Shown here: piece after piece, positions 43,588 to 53,642 of the stretch
Layout: every line of letters starts with the position of its first letter
Position numbering within the stretch: position 1 is the stretch's first letter
Assembly (NCBI RefSeq): GCF_000685015.1
Contig: NZ_BAYA01000009.1
Span: 1 to 64,000, forward strand
Direction of reading: 5' to 3'
Origin: Paraburkholderia bannensis NBRC 103871
Lineage (GTDB): Bacteria; Pseudomonadota; Gammaproteobacteria; Burkholderiales; Burkholderiaceae
Length of the DNA: 64,000 nucleotides
Made by a program: the position numbers and the translations under genes
Notes under the pieces: model-generated
What the model was told of the DNA's origin: nothing
Databases searched by the model: none
Seen by the model: the letters and a program-made list of their open reading frames with translations, nothing else

Positions 43588-43622
43588 CAATGCCCGGCGC
43601 TCAGGCCGGGCATTGTCGTTTT
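43588..43622. terminator. Terminator between converging olsB and ppx
   Basis: CAATGCCCGGC-GCTCAG-GCCGGGCATTG, an 11-bp stem, with TCGTTTTC on the forward side and AAAA-rich sequence on the other. Confidence 0.75.
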
Positions 43623-43661
43623 CAGCTCAGGCTCAAATCCGCCTTCCGCTCATTTGTCCGC

Positions 43662-45275
43662 TCATTCGTCCGTATAAACCACGCGATACGGAATGCCGAT
43701 CTTGCCCCACTCCGCCGCTTCCTGGACGAGGTTGTAATCGGTGAGCGGGTTGTTCTGCACCCACGCGTTCGGCAGCATCACTTCGTAGCCGTTGTGCTCC
43801 TGCACCACGGTGATCTTCGGCAGACCGACGTCGGCGCGGCGGCGGCTCAGCAGTGCGGCAAGGCGCAGGCAGAACAGCAGCGGCCATTCGACGTCGCGCG
43901 CCTGCGAGAGCTTGCCGAGCTTGCCCACGTGACCGAGCACCAGCGCCGCCAGGCGCGCCTGGTCGGTGCGCGAGAAGCCCGGCATGTCGGCATTGCTGGC
44001 GATATACGCCGAGTGCTTGTGATACGCGCTGTGCGAAATCGACAGGCCGATCTCGTGCAGCGACGCCGCCCAGCTCAGGAACATGCGGTTCTCTTCGCGA
44101 CGCTCGGCATCGGCTTCCTCGAACTGGTCGTAGAAGCTCATGGCCAGCTCGCCGATACGGCCCGCCTGCGCGCGATCCACGCCATAGCGGCGCATGAAGC
44201 CCTCCACCGTGACCGTACGCATGTCCTCGTGCTGCGAACGGCCCAGCAGGTCGTACAGCACGCCCAGACGCAGCGCGCCGTCGGTGGTGTCGACGTAATC
44301 GATGCCCAGTTCCTCGAACACCGCAATCATGATCGACAGCCCGCCCGCCAGCACCGGAATGCGATCCGGCTTGAGCGCGACGAGCTTCAGGCGGTTGACG
44401 TTCTCGGCCTTGATGAGCGCGCGCTTGAGGCGCTCCAGCCCGCCGCGCGAAATGCCGTGCGTGATGCCCGGATCGTTGAAGCCGTTCGCCTCGACGAGTT
44501 CGGCCAGCGCGCGCGCCGTGCCCGACGAGCCGATCGCCTGGTCCCAGCCGGTCTTGCGATAGTCGGCCGAGATGATCTGGATTTCGCGCGACGCGGCCAG
44601 TTCGGCCTGGCGCATGGTGTATTCGTCGACGTTGCCAGCCGGGAAGAACTGGCGGCTATGGCTCACGCAGCCGATGTAGAGGCTTTCCATGCGGATCGGC
44701 GTGTAGTGCGAGCCGATGATGAACTCGGTCGAGCCGCCGCCGATGTCCACCACGAAGCGCTTGCCCGCGCTCGCGGGCACCGAATGTGCGGCACCCGCGT
44801 AGATGAGGCGCGCTTCTTCGCGGCCTGCGATCACTTCGATCGGGAAGCCCAGCGCTTTCTCGGCTTCGCCCAGGAACTCGCGGGCGTTCTTGGCCACGCG
44901 CAGGGTGTTGGTGGCGACGGCGCGTACGTGATCCGGATGGAAGTCGCGCAGGCGCTCGCCGAAGCGCTTGAGCGCGTCCCAGCCGCGCACCTGCGACGCG
45001 CGGTCGAGCATCTTGTCCTTCGAGAGACCCGCGGCAAGTCGCACGGGTTCGCGCAGGGCATCGACGGGATAGATCTGGCTGCCGGCGTCGGTTTCCTCGA
45101 CCCGGCCGACGATCAGACGAAAGCTGTTCGAACCGAGGTCGACGGCGGCAAGCAGTTGCGGATTGGTGACCATCGAGGGTGCGGGCTCCATGCGTGCGAA
45201 CGCGGCCATCCTGGCTCTCTGAGCAGTAGCCGCGTTGTCCAAATATGCCATTTTAAGCGTACCCGACTTCCCCAT
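43662..45275 (-). CDS. ppx: Exopolyphosphatase (Ppx/GppA family)
   Basis: The 537-residue protein has the ASKHA nucleotide fold: 'LLAAVDLGSNSFRLIVGRVE' near 41-60, 'ATNTLRVAKN' and 'FVVDIGGGSTEFIIG' near 170-185, then a C-terminal HD-like helical domain. It removes phosphate from polyphosphate chains. Start choice is uncertain: the ATG at 45275 has GAGGAG five bases upstream, while the ATG at 45173 begins the usual family start. It is divergent from ppk across a Pho-box-like region. Confidence 0.92.
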   Translation of the reverse strand: MGKSGTLKMAYLDNAATAQRARMAAFARMEPAPSMVTNPQLLAAVDLGSNSFRLIVGRVEETDAGSQIYPVDALREPVRLAAGLSKDKMLDRASQVRGWDALKRFGERLRDFHPDHVRAVATNTLRVAKNAREFLGEAEKALGFPIEVIAGREEARLIYAGAAHSVPASAGKRFVVDIGGGSTEFIIGSHYTPIRMESLYIGCVSHSRQFFPAGNVDEYTMRQAELAASREIQIISADYRKTGWDQAIGSSGTARALAELVEANGFNDPGITHGISRGGLERLKRALIKAENVNRLKLVALKPDRIPVLAGGLSIMIAVFEELGIDYVDTTDGALRLGVLYDLLGRSQHEDMRTVTVEGFMRRYGVDRAQAGRIGELAMSFYDQFEEADAERREENRMFLSWAASLHEIGLSISHSAYHKHSAYIASNADMPGFSRTDQARLAALVLGHVGKLGKLSQARDVEWPLLFCLRLAALLSRRRADVGLPKITVVQEHNGYEVMLPNAWVQNNPLTDYNLVQEAAEWGKIGIPYRVVYTDE

Positions 45276-45408
45276 GGCGCTCCTCGCTCAGGTTATCGTC
45301 AGCAGGCGGCAAGGAACGCCCTTTCAGGGCGCCTTTACCCAGCGTGCATGATTGCTGCGCAAGGTGTCGAGAACGTGAAAATGGGGCGTAAAATTTATGA
45401 CACACTCA

Positions 45409-45437
45409 ATGTCACAATAAAGTCACATTACTGTGAG
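45409..45437. promoter_or_regulatory. Candidate Pho box between ppx and ppk
   Basis: ATGTCAC-aata-AAGTCAC-atta-CTGTGAG shows 7-base repeats in 11-bp phase. It lies 52 bases before the ppk ATG and 133 bases from the ppx start, so it could serve both. Confidence 0.55.
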
Positions 45438-45489
45438 AATTTCCGAGCGTCCGTTCGAATCATCCCCTGAAATTCCGCTTTCAATACCC

Positions 45490-47553
45490 ATGTCCATCCG
45501 CTATCCCCTTCTCAATCGCGAACTGGGCATTCTGGGATTCAACGAGCGTGTGCTCGCACAGGCCGCCGACCCATCCGTTCCCTTGCTGGAGCGCTTGCGC
45601 TTCATCTGCATCACCAGCAGCAACCTCGACGAGTTCTTCGAAGTCCGTATGGCCGGGCTCCAGGAACAGATGCGCGACAACCCCGGTGCGCTGTCGCCCG
45701 ACGGGATGTCGCTGCAGCACGTGTACGACCTCGTGGTCGAGCGCGCGCAGCGTCTCGTGCATCGCCAGTACCGCATGCTGCACGACACCGTGCTGCCGGC
45801 GCTCGAACAGGAAGGCATCTATTTCCACGGCACCGATGCGTGGAACGAAGCGCAGACCAACTGGGCGCGCAAGTACTTCCTCGACGAACTGCTGCCTGTC
45901 CTCACGCCGATCGGCCTCGACCCCGCTCACCCGTTCCCGCGCGTACTCAACAAGAGCCTGAACTTCGTGGTCGAGCTCGAAGGCAAGGACGCGTTCGGGC
46001 GTCAGGCCGTAATGGGCATCGTGCAGGCGCCGCGCGCGCTGCCGCGCCTCGTGCGCATGCCGCAGGAGCTGTCGGGCTTCCAGCATGGTTTCGTGCTGCT
46101 GGGCTCGCTGCTGCAACGCTTCGTGGGCGAACTGTTCCCGAGCCTCGTGGTGCGCAGCTGCAACCAGTTCCGCATTACGCGCAACAGCGAACTGTTCGTC
46201 GACGAAGACGAAATCACCAATCTGCGCGTGGCGCTGCAGGGCGAGCTGCCCGCGCGCCACCTGGGCAATGCGGTGCGTCTGGAAGTGTCGGCGGAAACGC
46301 CGCTGCATCTGGTGAAGCGGCTGCTCGACGAAAGCGGCCTCGACGAGAAGGACTGCTATTACGTCGACGGCCCCGTCAATCTCGTGCGTCTCATGCAGCT
46401 GCCCGAGATGGTCGACCGCCCAGACCTGAAGTTTGTGCCGCACGTGCCGGCGATCCCGCAGCGCATCGCCGCGAGCGGCAGCATGTTCGACGTGATCGAT
46501 CAGGGCGACATCCTGCTCCATCACCCGTACGAAAGCTTCCAGCCGGTGCTGGAGCTGCTGCTGCAAGCCGCCAACGATCCGAACGTGGTCGCCATCAAGC
46601 AGACCATCTACCGCACCGGCACCGATTCGCCGCTGATGGACGCGCTCATGCAGGCCGCGCGCAACGGCAAGGAAGTCACGGTGGTGGTCGAACTGCTCGC
46701 GCGCTTCGACGAAGAAACCAACATCAACTGGGCGTCGCAGCTCGAAGCGGTCGGTGCGCATGTGGTCTACGGCGTCGTGGGCCACAAGTGCCACGCCAAG
46801 ATGATGCTGATTGTGCGCCGCACGCCGGTGAACGGCCGCATGCAACTGCGCCGCTACGTCCACCTGGGCACCGGCAACTATCACCCGCGCACGGCGCGTC
46901 TTTACACCGACTTCGGCCTGATGACCTCGGAGCCGAAGATGTGCGAGGACGTGCATCACGTGTTCCAGCAGCTGACCGGCATCGGCGGCGAACTGCAGTT
47001 GCACGACCTGTGGCAGTCGCCGTTCACGCTGCATCCGAAGCTCGTCGAAGCGATTCGCGCCGAGGCCCAGGCCGCGCGCGAAGGCAAGAAGGCGCGCATC
47101 GTCGCGAAGATGAACGCGCTGCTCGAACCCACGGTGATCGACGAGTTGTACGAAGCATCGCAGGCGGGCGTGAAGATCGACCTGATCGTGCGCGGCGTGT
47201 GCTCGCTGCAACCGGGTGTGCCGGGCCTGTCCGAGAACATCACGGTGCGTTCGATCGTCGGGCGTTTCCTCGAACACCATCGCATCTATTACTTCTATGC
47301 GGGCGGCGCGGAGCACGTCTATCTGTCGAGCGCCGACTGGATGGATCGCAATCTGTTCCGTCGCGTCGAAGTCGCGTTCCCGATCCACGATCGACGCCTG
47401 AAGCGCCGCGTGATCGCCGAAGGTCTGTCGTGCTTCCTTGGCGACAACCAGGCGGCGTGGCTGATGCAAAGCGACGGTCACTACAAGCGCCGTCGCGCGG
47501 GCAAGGCGATCCGCAACGCACAGATGAGCCTGCTGGCGAAGTTCTGTCCGTGA
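45490..47553 (+). CDS. ppk: Polyphosphate kinase 1
   Basis: The 687-residue enzyme makes polyphosphate from ATP. It has N-domain 'SIRYPLLNRELGILGFNERV', 'LHHPYESFQPVLELL', the phosphohistidine segment 'GHKCHAKMMLIVRR' and 'HLGTGNYHPRTARLYTDFGL' of the phospholipase-D-like domains. The ATG at 45490 fits the family start though no ribosome site is clear; a GTG at 45433 is open upstream but lies in the Pho-box region. Confidence 0.96.
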   Translation: MSIRYPLLNRELGILGFNERVLAQAADPSVPLLERLRFICITSSNLDEFFEVRMAGLQEQMRDNPGALSPDGMSLQHVYDLVVERAQRLVHRQYRMLHDTVLPALEQEGIYFHGTDAWNEAQTNWARKYFLDELLPVLTPIGLDPAHPFPRVLNKSLNFVVELEGKDAFGRQAVMGIVQAPRALPRLVRMPQELSGFQHGFVLLGSLLQRFVGELFPSLVVRSCNQFRITRNSELFVDEDEITNLRVALQGELPARHLGNAVRLEVSAETPLHLVKRLLDESGLDEKDCYYVDGPVNLVRLMQLPEMVDRPDLKFVPHVPAIPQRIAASGSMFDVIDQGDILLHHPYESFQPVLELLLQAANDPNVVAIKQTIYRTGTDSPLMDALMQAARNGKEVTVVVELLARFDEETNINWASQLEAVGAHVVYGVVGHKCHAKMMLIVRRTPVNGRMQLRRYVHLGTGNYHPRTARLYTDFGLMTSEPKMCEDVHHVFQQLTGIGGELQLHDLWQSPFTLHPKLVEAIRAEAQAAREGKKARIVAKMNALLEPTVIDELYEASQAGVKIDLIVRGVCSLQPGVPGLSENITVRSIVGRFLEHHRIYYFYAGGAEHVYLSSADWMDRNLFRRVEVAFPIHDRRLKRRVIAEGLSCFLGDNQAAWLMQSDGHYKRRRAGKAIRNAQMSLLAKFCP

Positions 47554-47559
47554 CGCCGT

Positions 47560-47630
47560 CCAGCGCCTGTTTTTAAAGGCGCTGGATGCGAAAAAGCCGC
47601 TTCGGTCATGATGACGAAGCGGCTTTTTTA
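47560..47630. terminator. Two hairpins, the second a bidirectional terminator, between ppk and phoR
   Basis: CCAGCGCC/GGCGCTGG is followed by AAAAAGCCGCTTCG-(10)-CGAAGCGGCTTTTT. The A/T flanks let it stop both converging transcripts. Confidence 0.85.
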
Positions 47631-47666
47631 TTCGGTAAAACTCAGGGATTTACTGAAGCATCACAC

Positions 47667-48980
47667 TCAAGCCGGCGTCGGCTGACGACGCGTCGTGCGC
47701 GCGGCCGGGAAGCGCACCGTGAAGGTGCTGCCCCGCCCTTCCTCGCTCTTCACTTCGAGCGCGGCGTCGTGGCGTTGCAGCACATGCTTGACGATCGCGA
47801 GACCCAGGCCCGTGCCGCCCGTGTCGCGCGAACGGCTGCGATCGACGCGATAGAAACGCTCCGTGAGACGCGGGATGTCGCTCGCCGGAATGCCATAGCC
47901 GCTGTCCGTCACCGAGAACACCGCGCTGCCGCCTTCGAGGCGCCACGACAGCTGCACGCGGCCGCCCTCGGGCGTATAGCGCACCGCGTTGGTCGCGAGA
48001 TTGCCAAGCGCGCTCAATACTTCGGTCTCCGAACCGGTCACGCTCAGGCCATCGTCGAAATCGGCGCTCACGATGTGATGGCCGCCCGAGAGGCTTTCCG
48101 CATCCTCGCGTACGTGGACGAGCACCGCACGCATATCGATGATCTGGTCGCCCGGCAGGCGCGCTTCGCCTTCGAGCTTGGCGAGCACCAGCAGGTCGGT
48201 GACGATGTGGCGCATGCGCGAAGCCTGCTGCTCCATCAGGTCGAAGTAGCGCATGCGCTCTTCCTCGGACAGCGGCAGCTCGCGCATCGTCTCCAGGAAG
48301 CCCGAGAGCACCGTAAGCGGCGTCTTGAGTTCGTGCGAGACGTTGGCGACGAAGTCGCGGCGCATCGCGTCCGTGCGTTCGAGTTCGGTGATGTCCTGCG
48401 AGAGCACGAGCTTGCGGTTGTCGCCGTACGGGAACACCTGCACGGAGAGCACGTTCTGGCGCTTCGCGCCCATGCCGCGCATGATCAGCATTTCCTTGTA
48501 GTCGTGCGAGTTCAGGTAGCGCACGAAGTCGGGCTGACGCACGAGATGGGTGATGTGCTGACGCAGGTCGCGCTTCGCGTCGAGACCGAAATGCACTTCG
48601 GAGATGGCGTTGCACCACTCGATCTGGTCGTGGTCGTCGAGCATGGCCACGCCGTTGGGCGACGCCTGGATGGCCTGGATGAAACGCGAATGCTGTTGCT
48701 CGACCTGGCGAACCTGGGCGTGCCAGCGCTTCGCGAGCTTGTGCAGACGGTAGTAGATTTCCCCCCACACGCCGGGCGCGCTCGGCACTTCGCCGTACAC
48801 GGGGGCGTCGAGCAGGCGCCAGAGACGCTGCTTGTGGAAGGTGCTGAAAACCATTTGGCCGACCAGCGCCACGACGGCGACGGCCAGCCCGAATTTGACG
48901 CCGACAAACGCGCCGACGCCCGTGCAGACGAGCGCGAGCAGCACGATCGATACGAGGGCGCGCGCCCAGATGATGTTCAT
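47667..48980 (-). CDS. phoR: Phosphate regulon sensor histidine kinase PhoR
   Basis: The 437-residue kinase has two membrane helices (about 8-48), a PAS-like region with 'SPNGVAMLDDHDQIEW' near 107-122, phospho-acceptor His216 in 'VANVSHELKTPLTVL', and ATPase motifs 'NLATNAVRY' and 'GGTGLGLAIVKH'. It phosphorylates PhoB when phosphate is low and is held off by PstSCAB-PhoU. GCAGGAAC precedes the ATG at 48980. Confidence 0.95.
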   Translation of the reverse strand: MNIIWARALVSIVLLALVCTGVGAFVGVKFGLAVAVVALVGQMVFSTFHKQRLWRLLDAPVYGEVPSAPGVWGEIYYRLHKLAKRWHAQVRQVEQQHSRFIQAIQASPNGVAMLDDHDQIEWCNAISEVHFGLDAKRDLRQHITHLVRQPDFVRYLNSHDYKEMLIMRGMGAKRQNVLSVQVFPYGDNRKLVLSQDITELERTDAMRRDFVANVSHELKTPLTVLSGFLETMRELPLSEEERMRYFDLMEQQASRMRHIVTDLLVLAKLEGEARLPGDQIIDMRAVLVHVREDAESLSGGHHIVSADFDDGLSVTGSETEVLSALGNLATNAVRYTPEGGRVQLSWRLEGGSAVFSVTDSGYGIPASDIPRLTERFYRVDRSRSRDTGGTGLGLAIVKHVLQRHDAALEVKSEEGRGSTFTVRFPAARTTRRQPTPA

Positions 48981-49096
48981 GTTCCTGCGATCGAAGAGAG
49001 TGACAGTCCGTACCGGGGCGCTGCGGATTCGGAGCACCGGCGCTGCGCGAAACGCGGCGCCGGCGTATGACTACGATGGGCTACGGTTGAATCGAC

Positions 49097-49798
49097 TCAA
49101 GCGCTCTTTGCCAGGCGATAACCGCTGCCGCGCACCGTTTCGATCATAGCATCGCAGCCAGCGGGCTTGAGCGCGGCGCGCAGACGCTTGATATGCACGT
49201 CCACGGTGCGCTCTTCCACGAACACGTGATCGCCCCAGACCTGGTCGAGCAGCTGCGTGCGGCTATGCACGCGCTCCGGGTGCGTCATGAAGAAGTGCAG
49301 CAGGCGGAACTCGGTCGGGCCGAGGTCGAGCTTGATCTCCGAGCCTTCCGCGTGCGCGGCCACGCGGTGCGTCGCCGGATCGAGCTTGAGGCCGTTGATC
49401 GCCACGACGTCCTCGGTCAGCTGCGGCGCGCGGCGGCGCAGAACCGCCTTGATGCGCGCCATCAGCTCCTTCGGCGAGAACGGCTTGGTGACGTAGTCGT
49501 CCGCGCCGATTTCGAGGCCGAGCACCTTGTCCTGCTCGTCGCCGCGCGCCGTCAGCATGATGATCGGAATGTGCTTCGTGCGCTCGTTGTTGCGCAGGTC
49601 GCGCGCGAAGTTCACGCCCGACTTGCCCGGCAACATCCAGTCGAGCAGGATGAGATCGGGCAGCACGTCGCTGATCAGATTCTGCGCCTGCTCCGCGTTG
49701 TAAGCGCGGATCGGGCAATGACCTGCATGTTGCAGGTTCACCGAGATCAGCTCGGAAATAGCGGGCTCATCTTCGATGACGAGAATGCTGCTAGGCAT
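49097..49798 (-). CDS. phoB: Phosphate regulon response regulator PhoB
   Basis: The 233-residue OmpR-type regulator has acidic pocket residues Glu9, Asp10 and phospho-acceptor Asp53 in 'LILLDWMLPG', Lys in 'VTKPFSPKEL', and a C-terminal winged helix with 'RTVDVHIKRLRAAL'. It binds Pho boxes. The ATG at 49798 has AGAGG six bases upstream and is preferred to a GTG two codons earlier. phoR follows 116 bases downstream. Confidence 0.96.
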   Translation of the reverse strand: MPSSILVIEDEPAISELISVNLQHAGHCPIRAYNAEQAQNLISDVLPDLILLDWMLPGKSGVNFARDLRNNERTKHIPIIMLTARGDEQDKVLGLEIGADDYVTKPFSPKELMARIKAVLRRRAPQLTEDVVAINGLKLDPATHRVAAHAEGSEIKLDLGPTEFRLLHFFMTHPERVHSRTQLLDQVWGDHVFVEERTVDVHIKRLRAALKPAGCDAMIETVRGSGYRLAKSA

Positions 49799-49875
49799 CG
49801 GCACCTCTTGACCTATAGACCTGTTGATACGGATTACGAAAGTGACGGGGCGGAATCGATTTCAGAACTCGACAT

Positions 49876-49899
49876 GAAAAATGCGCTTCGAAAGCGCAC
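49876..49899 (-). terminator. Terminator between phoU and phoB
   Basis: On the reverse strand TGCGCTT-TCG-AAGCGCA is followed by TTTTT, 24 bases past the phoU stop. It may give phoBR lower expression than pstSCAB-phoU, or mark a separate transcript. Confidence 0.7.
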
Positions 49900-49922
49900 T
49901 TCTCCACCGCCCCACGCACCAC

Positions 49923-50627
49923 TTAGCTAAGCGCTTCGCGTTCGAGCGCGTCGCGCGACTTGTGCCGCACGTCGGTGCCCTTGACGATGTAAATGATGAA
50001 TTCGGCGATATTCTTCGCGTGGTCGCCGATGCGCTCGATCGCCTTGGCGATGAACAGATAGTCGAGGCCCGCCGAAATCGTGCGCGGATCTTCCATCATG
50101 TAGCTCACCAGCTTGCGCACGAAGGCGCGGAATTCCTCGTCGATGGCCTTGTCGTCGCGCACGATCTGCGCGGCGGCCACCGTGTCCAGGCGCGCGAACG
50201 CGTCCAGTGCACGGCGCAGGATCGACACGGCCATTTCGCCCGAGACCTTGATCTCGGCGATGTTGACCGCGCGCGAGTTGCCGTCTTCCATCAGGCGCTT
50301 GGTGCGCTTGGCGATCTTTTCGGCTTCGTCGCCGGCGCGCTCCAGGTTCGTGATGGTCTTCGAGATCGCGAGCACGAGGCGCAGGTCGCGTGCAGCCGGC
50401 TGGCGGCGCGCGATGATGTTGCTGCACTCTTCGTCGATCTCGACTTCCATCGTGTTCAGGCGCTCTTCGGCGGCGATCACGCGCTCGGCGGCTTCGCCGT
50501 CGAACTCGTTGAGGGCCTGCATCGCCGTGATGATCTGCGACTCCACGAGGCCGCCCATTTCCAGAACCTTCGAGGAAACGAGGTTCAGGTCGGCGTCGAA
50601 CTGGCTGGACAGGTGCTTGTCGGACAT
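49923..50627 (-). CDS. phoU: Phosphate transport system regulator PhoU
   Basis: The 234-residue helical protein consists of two PhoU three-helix repeats (about 10-110 and 120-220), with 'LEMGGLVESQIITAM' in the first and 'ERIGDHAKNIAEFIIYIV' in the second, the metal-binding type repeat. PhoU links the Pst transporter to PhoR to signal phosphate sufficiency. GGGAGAAAAGAC precedes the ATG. It follows pstB by 41 bases. Confidence 0.96.
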   Translation of the reverse strand: MSDKHLSSQFDADLNLVSSKVLEMGGLVESQIITAMQALNEFDGEAAERVIAAEERLNTMEVEIDEECSNIIARRQPAARDLRLVLAISKTITNLERAGDEAEKIAKRTKRLMEDGNSRAVNIAEIKVSGEMAVSILRRALDAFARLDTVAAAQIVRDDKAIDEEFRAFVRKLVSYMMEDPRTISAGLDYLFIAKAIERIGDHAKNIAEFIIYIVKGTDVRHKSRDALEREALS

Positions 50628-50668
50628 GTCTTTTCTCCCTTCTTCCGCTTAATGTGCTACCGAACGGA

Positions 50669-51505
50669 TCAGCCGAAGCGGCCCGTGATGTAGTCTTCCG
50701 TTTCCTTGCGGACCGGCTTGATGAAGATCTTCTCGGTGTCGCCGAATTCGATCAGCTCGCCGAGATACATGTACGCAGTGTAGTCCGAGCAACGCGCGGC
50801 CTGTTGCATGTTGTGGGTGACGATCACCACCGTGTAGTCGCTCTTGAGTTCGGCGATCAGCTCTTCGATGCGGCCCGTCGAAATCGGGTCGAGCGCCGAG
50901 CACGGTTCGTCGAGCAGCAGCACTTCCGGACGGATCGCGATGCCGCGCGCGATACACAGACGCTGCTGCTGGCCGCCGGACAGGCCGTAGCCGCTCTGGC
51001 CGAGCTTGTCCTTCACTTCGTTCCAGAGCGCGGCCTTGGTAAGCGCCCACTCGACGCGGTCGTCCATTTCCGGGCGCGACAGCTTCTCGAACATCTTCAC
51101 GCCGAACGCGATGTTGTCGTAAATCGACATCGGGAACGGGGTCGGCTTCTGGAACACCATGCCGATGCGCGCGCGCAGCAGCGAGATGTCACGCTTGGTC
51201 GTGAGCAGGTTCTCGCCTTCCATCAGGATCTCGCCTTCGGCGCGTTGTTCCGGATAGAGCGCGTACATCTTGTTGAAGGTGCGCAGCAGCGTGGACTTGC
51301 CGCAGCCCGACGGGCCGATGAACGCCGTCACCTTGCCTTCGGGAATCTGCAGGTTGATGTTCTTCAGCGCGTGATACTTGCCGTAGAAGAAGTTGAGATC
51401 CTTGACCTCGATCTTCGGACGCGACGACATCGCGCCACGGTTGCCCTGGGCGGGGTCGAAGCCGGACGGCGCGGTAGTGTTGAGGTGACTCTCTGCCATA
51501 TTCAT
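50669..51505 (-). CDS. pstB: Phosphate ABC transporter ATPase PstB
   Basis: The 278-residue protein has Walker A 'GPSGCGKST', signature '[16 protein letters not shown]' and Walker B '[13 protein letters not shown]'. It powers phosphate import. GGAG lies eight bases before the ATG at 51505; an ATG two codons on and open codons upstream are less favoured. The first 35 residues before '[12 protein letters not shown]' are a polar extension. Confidence 0.96.
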   Translation of the reverse strand: MNMAESHLNTTAPSGFDPAQGNRGAMSSRPKIEVKDLNFFYGKYHALKNINLQIPEGKVTAFIGPSGCGKSTLLRTFNKMYALYPEQRAEGEILMEGENLLTTKRDISLLRARIGMVFQKPTPFPMSIYDNIAFGVKMFEKLSRPEMDDRVEWALTKAALWNEVKDKLGQSGYGLSGGQQQRLCIARGIAIRPEVLLLDEPCSALDPISTGRIEELIAELKSDYTVVIVTHNMQQAARCSDYTAYMYLGELIEFGDTEKIFIKPVRKETEDYITGRFG

Positions 51506-51521
51506 CGGATGAACTCCGCCC

Positions 51522-52418
51522 TTACTTTTTCGAAAAGATGGTGCGTGCAAGGATATTCAGACCCAGCACACCCAGCGTAATCAGGAAAACACCAGCCCAC
51601 GCGAGCGATTGCCACTGCGAGAACGGGCTCATCGCAAACTTGTAGATCGTGACCGGCAGGTTCGCCATCGGCTGATTCATGTCCGCCGAGAAGAACTGGT
51701 TCGACAGCGCCGTGAACAGCAGCGGCGCGGTTTCGCCAGCGATACGGGCGATCGCGAGCAGCACGCCCGTCACGATGCCCGCGATCGACGCCTTCAGCGT
51801 GATCGACAGCACCATCTTCCACTTCGGCGTGCCCAGCGCGAAAGCCGCTTCGCGCAGTGCGTTCGGCACCAGCTTGAGCATGTTCTCGGTCGTGCGGATC
51901 ACGATGGGGATCTGCAGCAGCGCCAGCGAGATTGCACCGGCCCAGCCGCTGAAGTGACCCATCTTCGCCACCACGAGCGCGTAGACGAACAGGCCCACGA
52001 CGATCGACGGCGCCGACAGCAGGATGTCGTTGATGAAGCGCGTCACGCTCGCAAGCAGACCCTTCTGGCCGTATTCGGCGAGATACACGCCCGCCAGAAT
52101 GCCGATCGGCGTGCCGACTGCCGTCGCGATGCCGACCAGCAGCAGGCTGCCGACGATCGCGTTGGCGAGACCGCCGCCATCGGTGTTCGGCGGCGGCGTC
52201 GACTGCGTGAAGAGTTCGACCGACAGGCCGCCGATACCGAGCGAGAGCGTCGTGTAGAGAATCCACACGAGCCACAGCAGGCCGAAGGCCATCGCGGCCA
52301 GCGACATCGTCAGCGCGATCGCGTTGGTGACGCGGCGGCGGCCTTGCAGCTTGCCGCGCATCTTGTCGAGTTCGGAGCCGTAGATCGCTCCGGGAATTTT
52401 CATCATCGGCTCGCTCAT
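51522..52418 (-). CDS. pstA: Phosphate ABC transporter permease PstA
   Basis: The 298-residue inner-membrane permease has six helices and the permease EAA loop in '[20 protein letters not shown]'. It pairs with PstC to form the phosphate channel. Its ATG overlaps the pstC stop as ATGA, and pstB starts 16 bases after it. Confidence 0.96.
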   Translation of the reverse strand: MSEPMMKIPGAIYGSELDKMRGKLQGRRRVTNAIALTMSLAAMAFGLLWLVWILYTTLSLGIGGLSVELFTQSTPPPNTDGGGLANAIVGSLLLVGIATAVGTPIGILAGVYLAEYGQKGLLASVTRFINDILLSAPSIVVGLFVYALVVAKMGHFSGWAGAISLALLQIPIVIRTTENMLKLVPNALREAAFALGTPKWKMVLSITLKASIAGIVTGVLLAIARIAGETAPLLFTALSNQFFSADMNQPMANLPVTIYKFAMSPFSQWQSLAWAGVFLITLGVLGLNILARTIFSKK

Positions 52419-53401
52419 CGCGCACCCTCCGACTTTTCAAGGCGCAGCAGCATGATCTTCGAGATCGCCAGCACGATGAAGGTAATCACGAACAGGATCA
52501 GGCCGAGCTCCATGAGCGCCGACGTATGCAGGCCCGGGCCTGCTTCGGCGAACTCGTTGGCGAGCGCCGAGGTGATGCTGTTGCCGGGCGAGAAAAGCGA
52601 CACGTTGTCGAGCAGATTGGTATTGCCGATCACGAAGGTCACGGCCATCGTTTCGCCGAGCGCGCGGCCAAGGCCGAGCATCACGCCGCCGATCACGCCG
52701 GTCTTGGTGAAGGGCAGCACGATCTTCCACATCACTTCCCACGTCGTGCAGCCGATGCCGTAGGCCGACTCCTTGAGCAGCACGGGCGTGACTTCGAACA
52801 CGTCGCGCATCACCGAGGCGATGTACGGAATGATCATGATGGCGAGAATCACGCCGGCGCACAGGATGCCAATGCCGATCGGCGGGCCCTGGAACAGCGG
52901 CCCGATCAGCCACACGTCGCCCAGCAGATGGCCAAGCGGGCGCTGGAAGTATTGCGCGAAGATCGGCGCGAACACGAGCAGGCCCCACATGCCGTACACG
53001 ATCGACGGGATCGCGGCCAGCAGTTCGATGGCGATGCCGAGCGGGCGGCGCAGCCACGCGGGCGAGAGTTCAGTCAGGAACAGCGCAATGCCGAAGCTCA
53101 CCGGCACGGCGATGACGAGCGCGATGATCGACGTGGCGATGGTGCCGTAGATGGGCACGAGCGCGCCGAACTGGTCGCTGGGTGGATCCCAGTCGGCCGT
53201 CCAGAGGAACGAGAGGCCGAACTTGTGGATCGTCGGCATGGAAGCGACGATCAGCGACACGATGATGCCGCCGAGCAGCAACAACGTGACGATGGCGGCG
53301 CCGCGCGCGAGGCCGCCGAAAATGATGTCCCCTGCCGGGCTGGGCGCCTGTTGTTGCGCGTTGCCGCCGGGCGGGTTCGAGACGAGCGGGACGTCGGACA
53401 T
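52415..53401 (-). CDS. pstC: Phosphate ABC transporter permease PstC
   Basis: The 328-residue permease has a polar N-tail (1-28), then six helices with '[20 protein letters not shown]' as the ATPase-coupling loop and '[18 protein letters not shown]' after it. It is coupled to pstA. A hairpin in the 241-base gap after pstS probably lowers its level relative to the binding protein. Confidence 0.95.
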   Translation of the reverse strand: MSDVPLVSNPPGGNAQQQAPSPAGDIIFGGLARGAAIVTLLLLGGIIVSLIVASMPTIHKFGLSFLWTADWDPPSDQFGALVPIYGTIATSIIALVIAVPVSFGIALFLTELSPAWLRRPLGIAIELLAAIPSIVYGMWGLLVFAPIFAQYFQRPLGHLLGDVWLIGPLFQGPPIGIGILCAGVILAIMIIPYIASVMRDVFEVTPVLLKESAYGIGCTTWEVMWKIVLPFTKTGVIGGVMLGLGRALGETMAVTFVIGNTNLLDNVSLFSPGNSITSALANEFAEAGPGLHTSALMELGLILFVITFIVLAISKIMLLRLEKSEGAR

Positions 53402-53583
53402 GATGACCTGTATCCAGATTGCCGCGAGCGAAGCTCACGACGTTGATGCGGTTCTGAAACCGACTGCCGCCAGGGCCCGGCCATGCGACCGGATCAATGC
53501 CCAAGGGCGGTACATCGTAGCGGGTGATTTACGACTGCTTTGCAACCGCATTACGGATGCATAACGCATAACCAGGAAGCAGT

Positions 53584-53614
53584 ACGGGCCGCACGCGGTA
53601 TCGCGGCGGCCCGT
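53584..53614 (-). other. Stem-loop between pstS and pstC
   Basis: ACGGGCCGC pairs with GCGGCCCGT on the transcript, without a T-run. Such hairpins after a binding-protein gene usually protect its mRNA or slow read-through. It begins 29 bases past the pstS stop. The rest of the 241-base gap shows nothing clear. Confidence 0.55.
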
Positions 53615-53642
53615 TGCGCTACACGGTCAAACCGCCTTCGCC

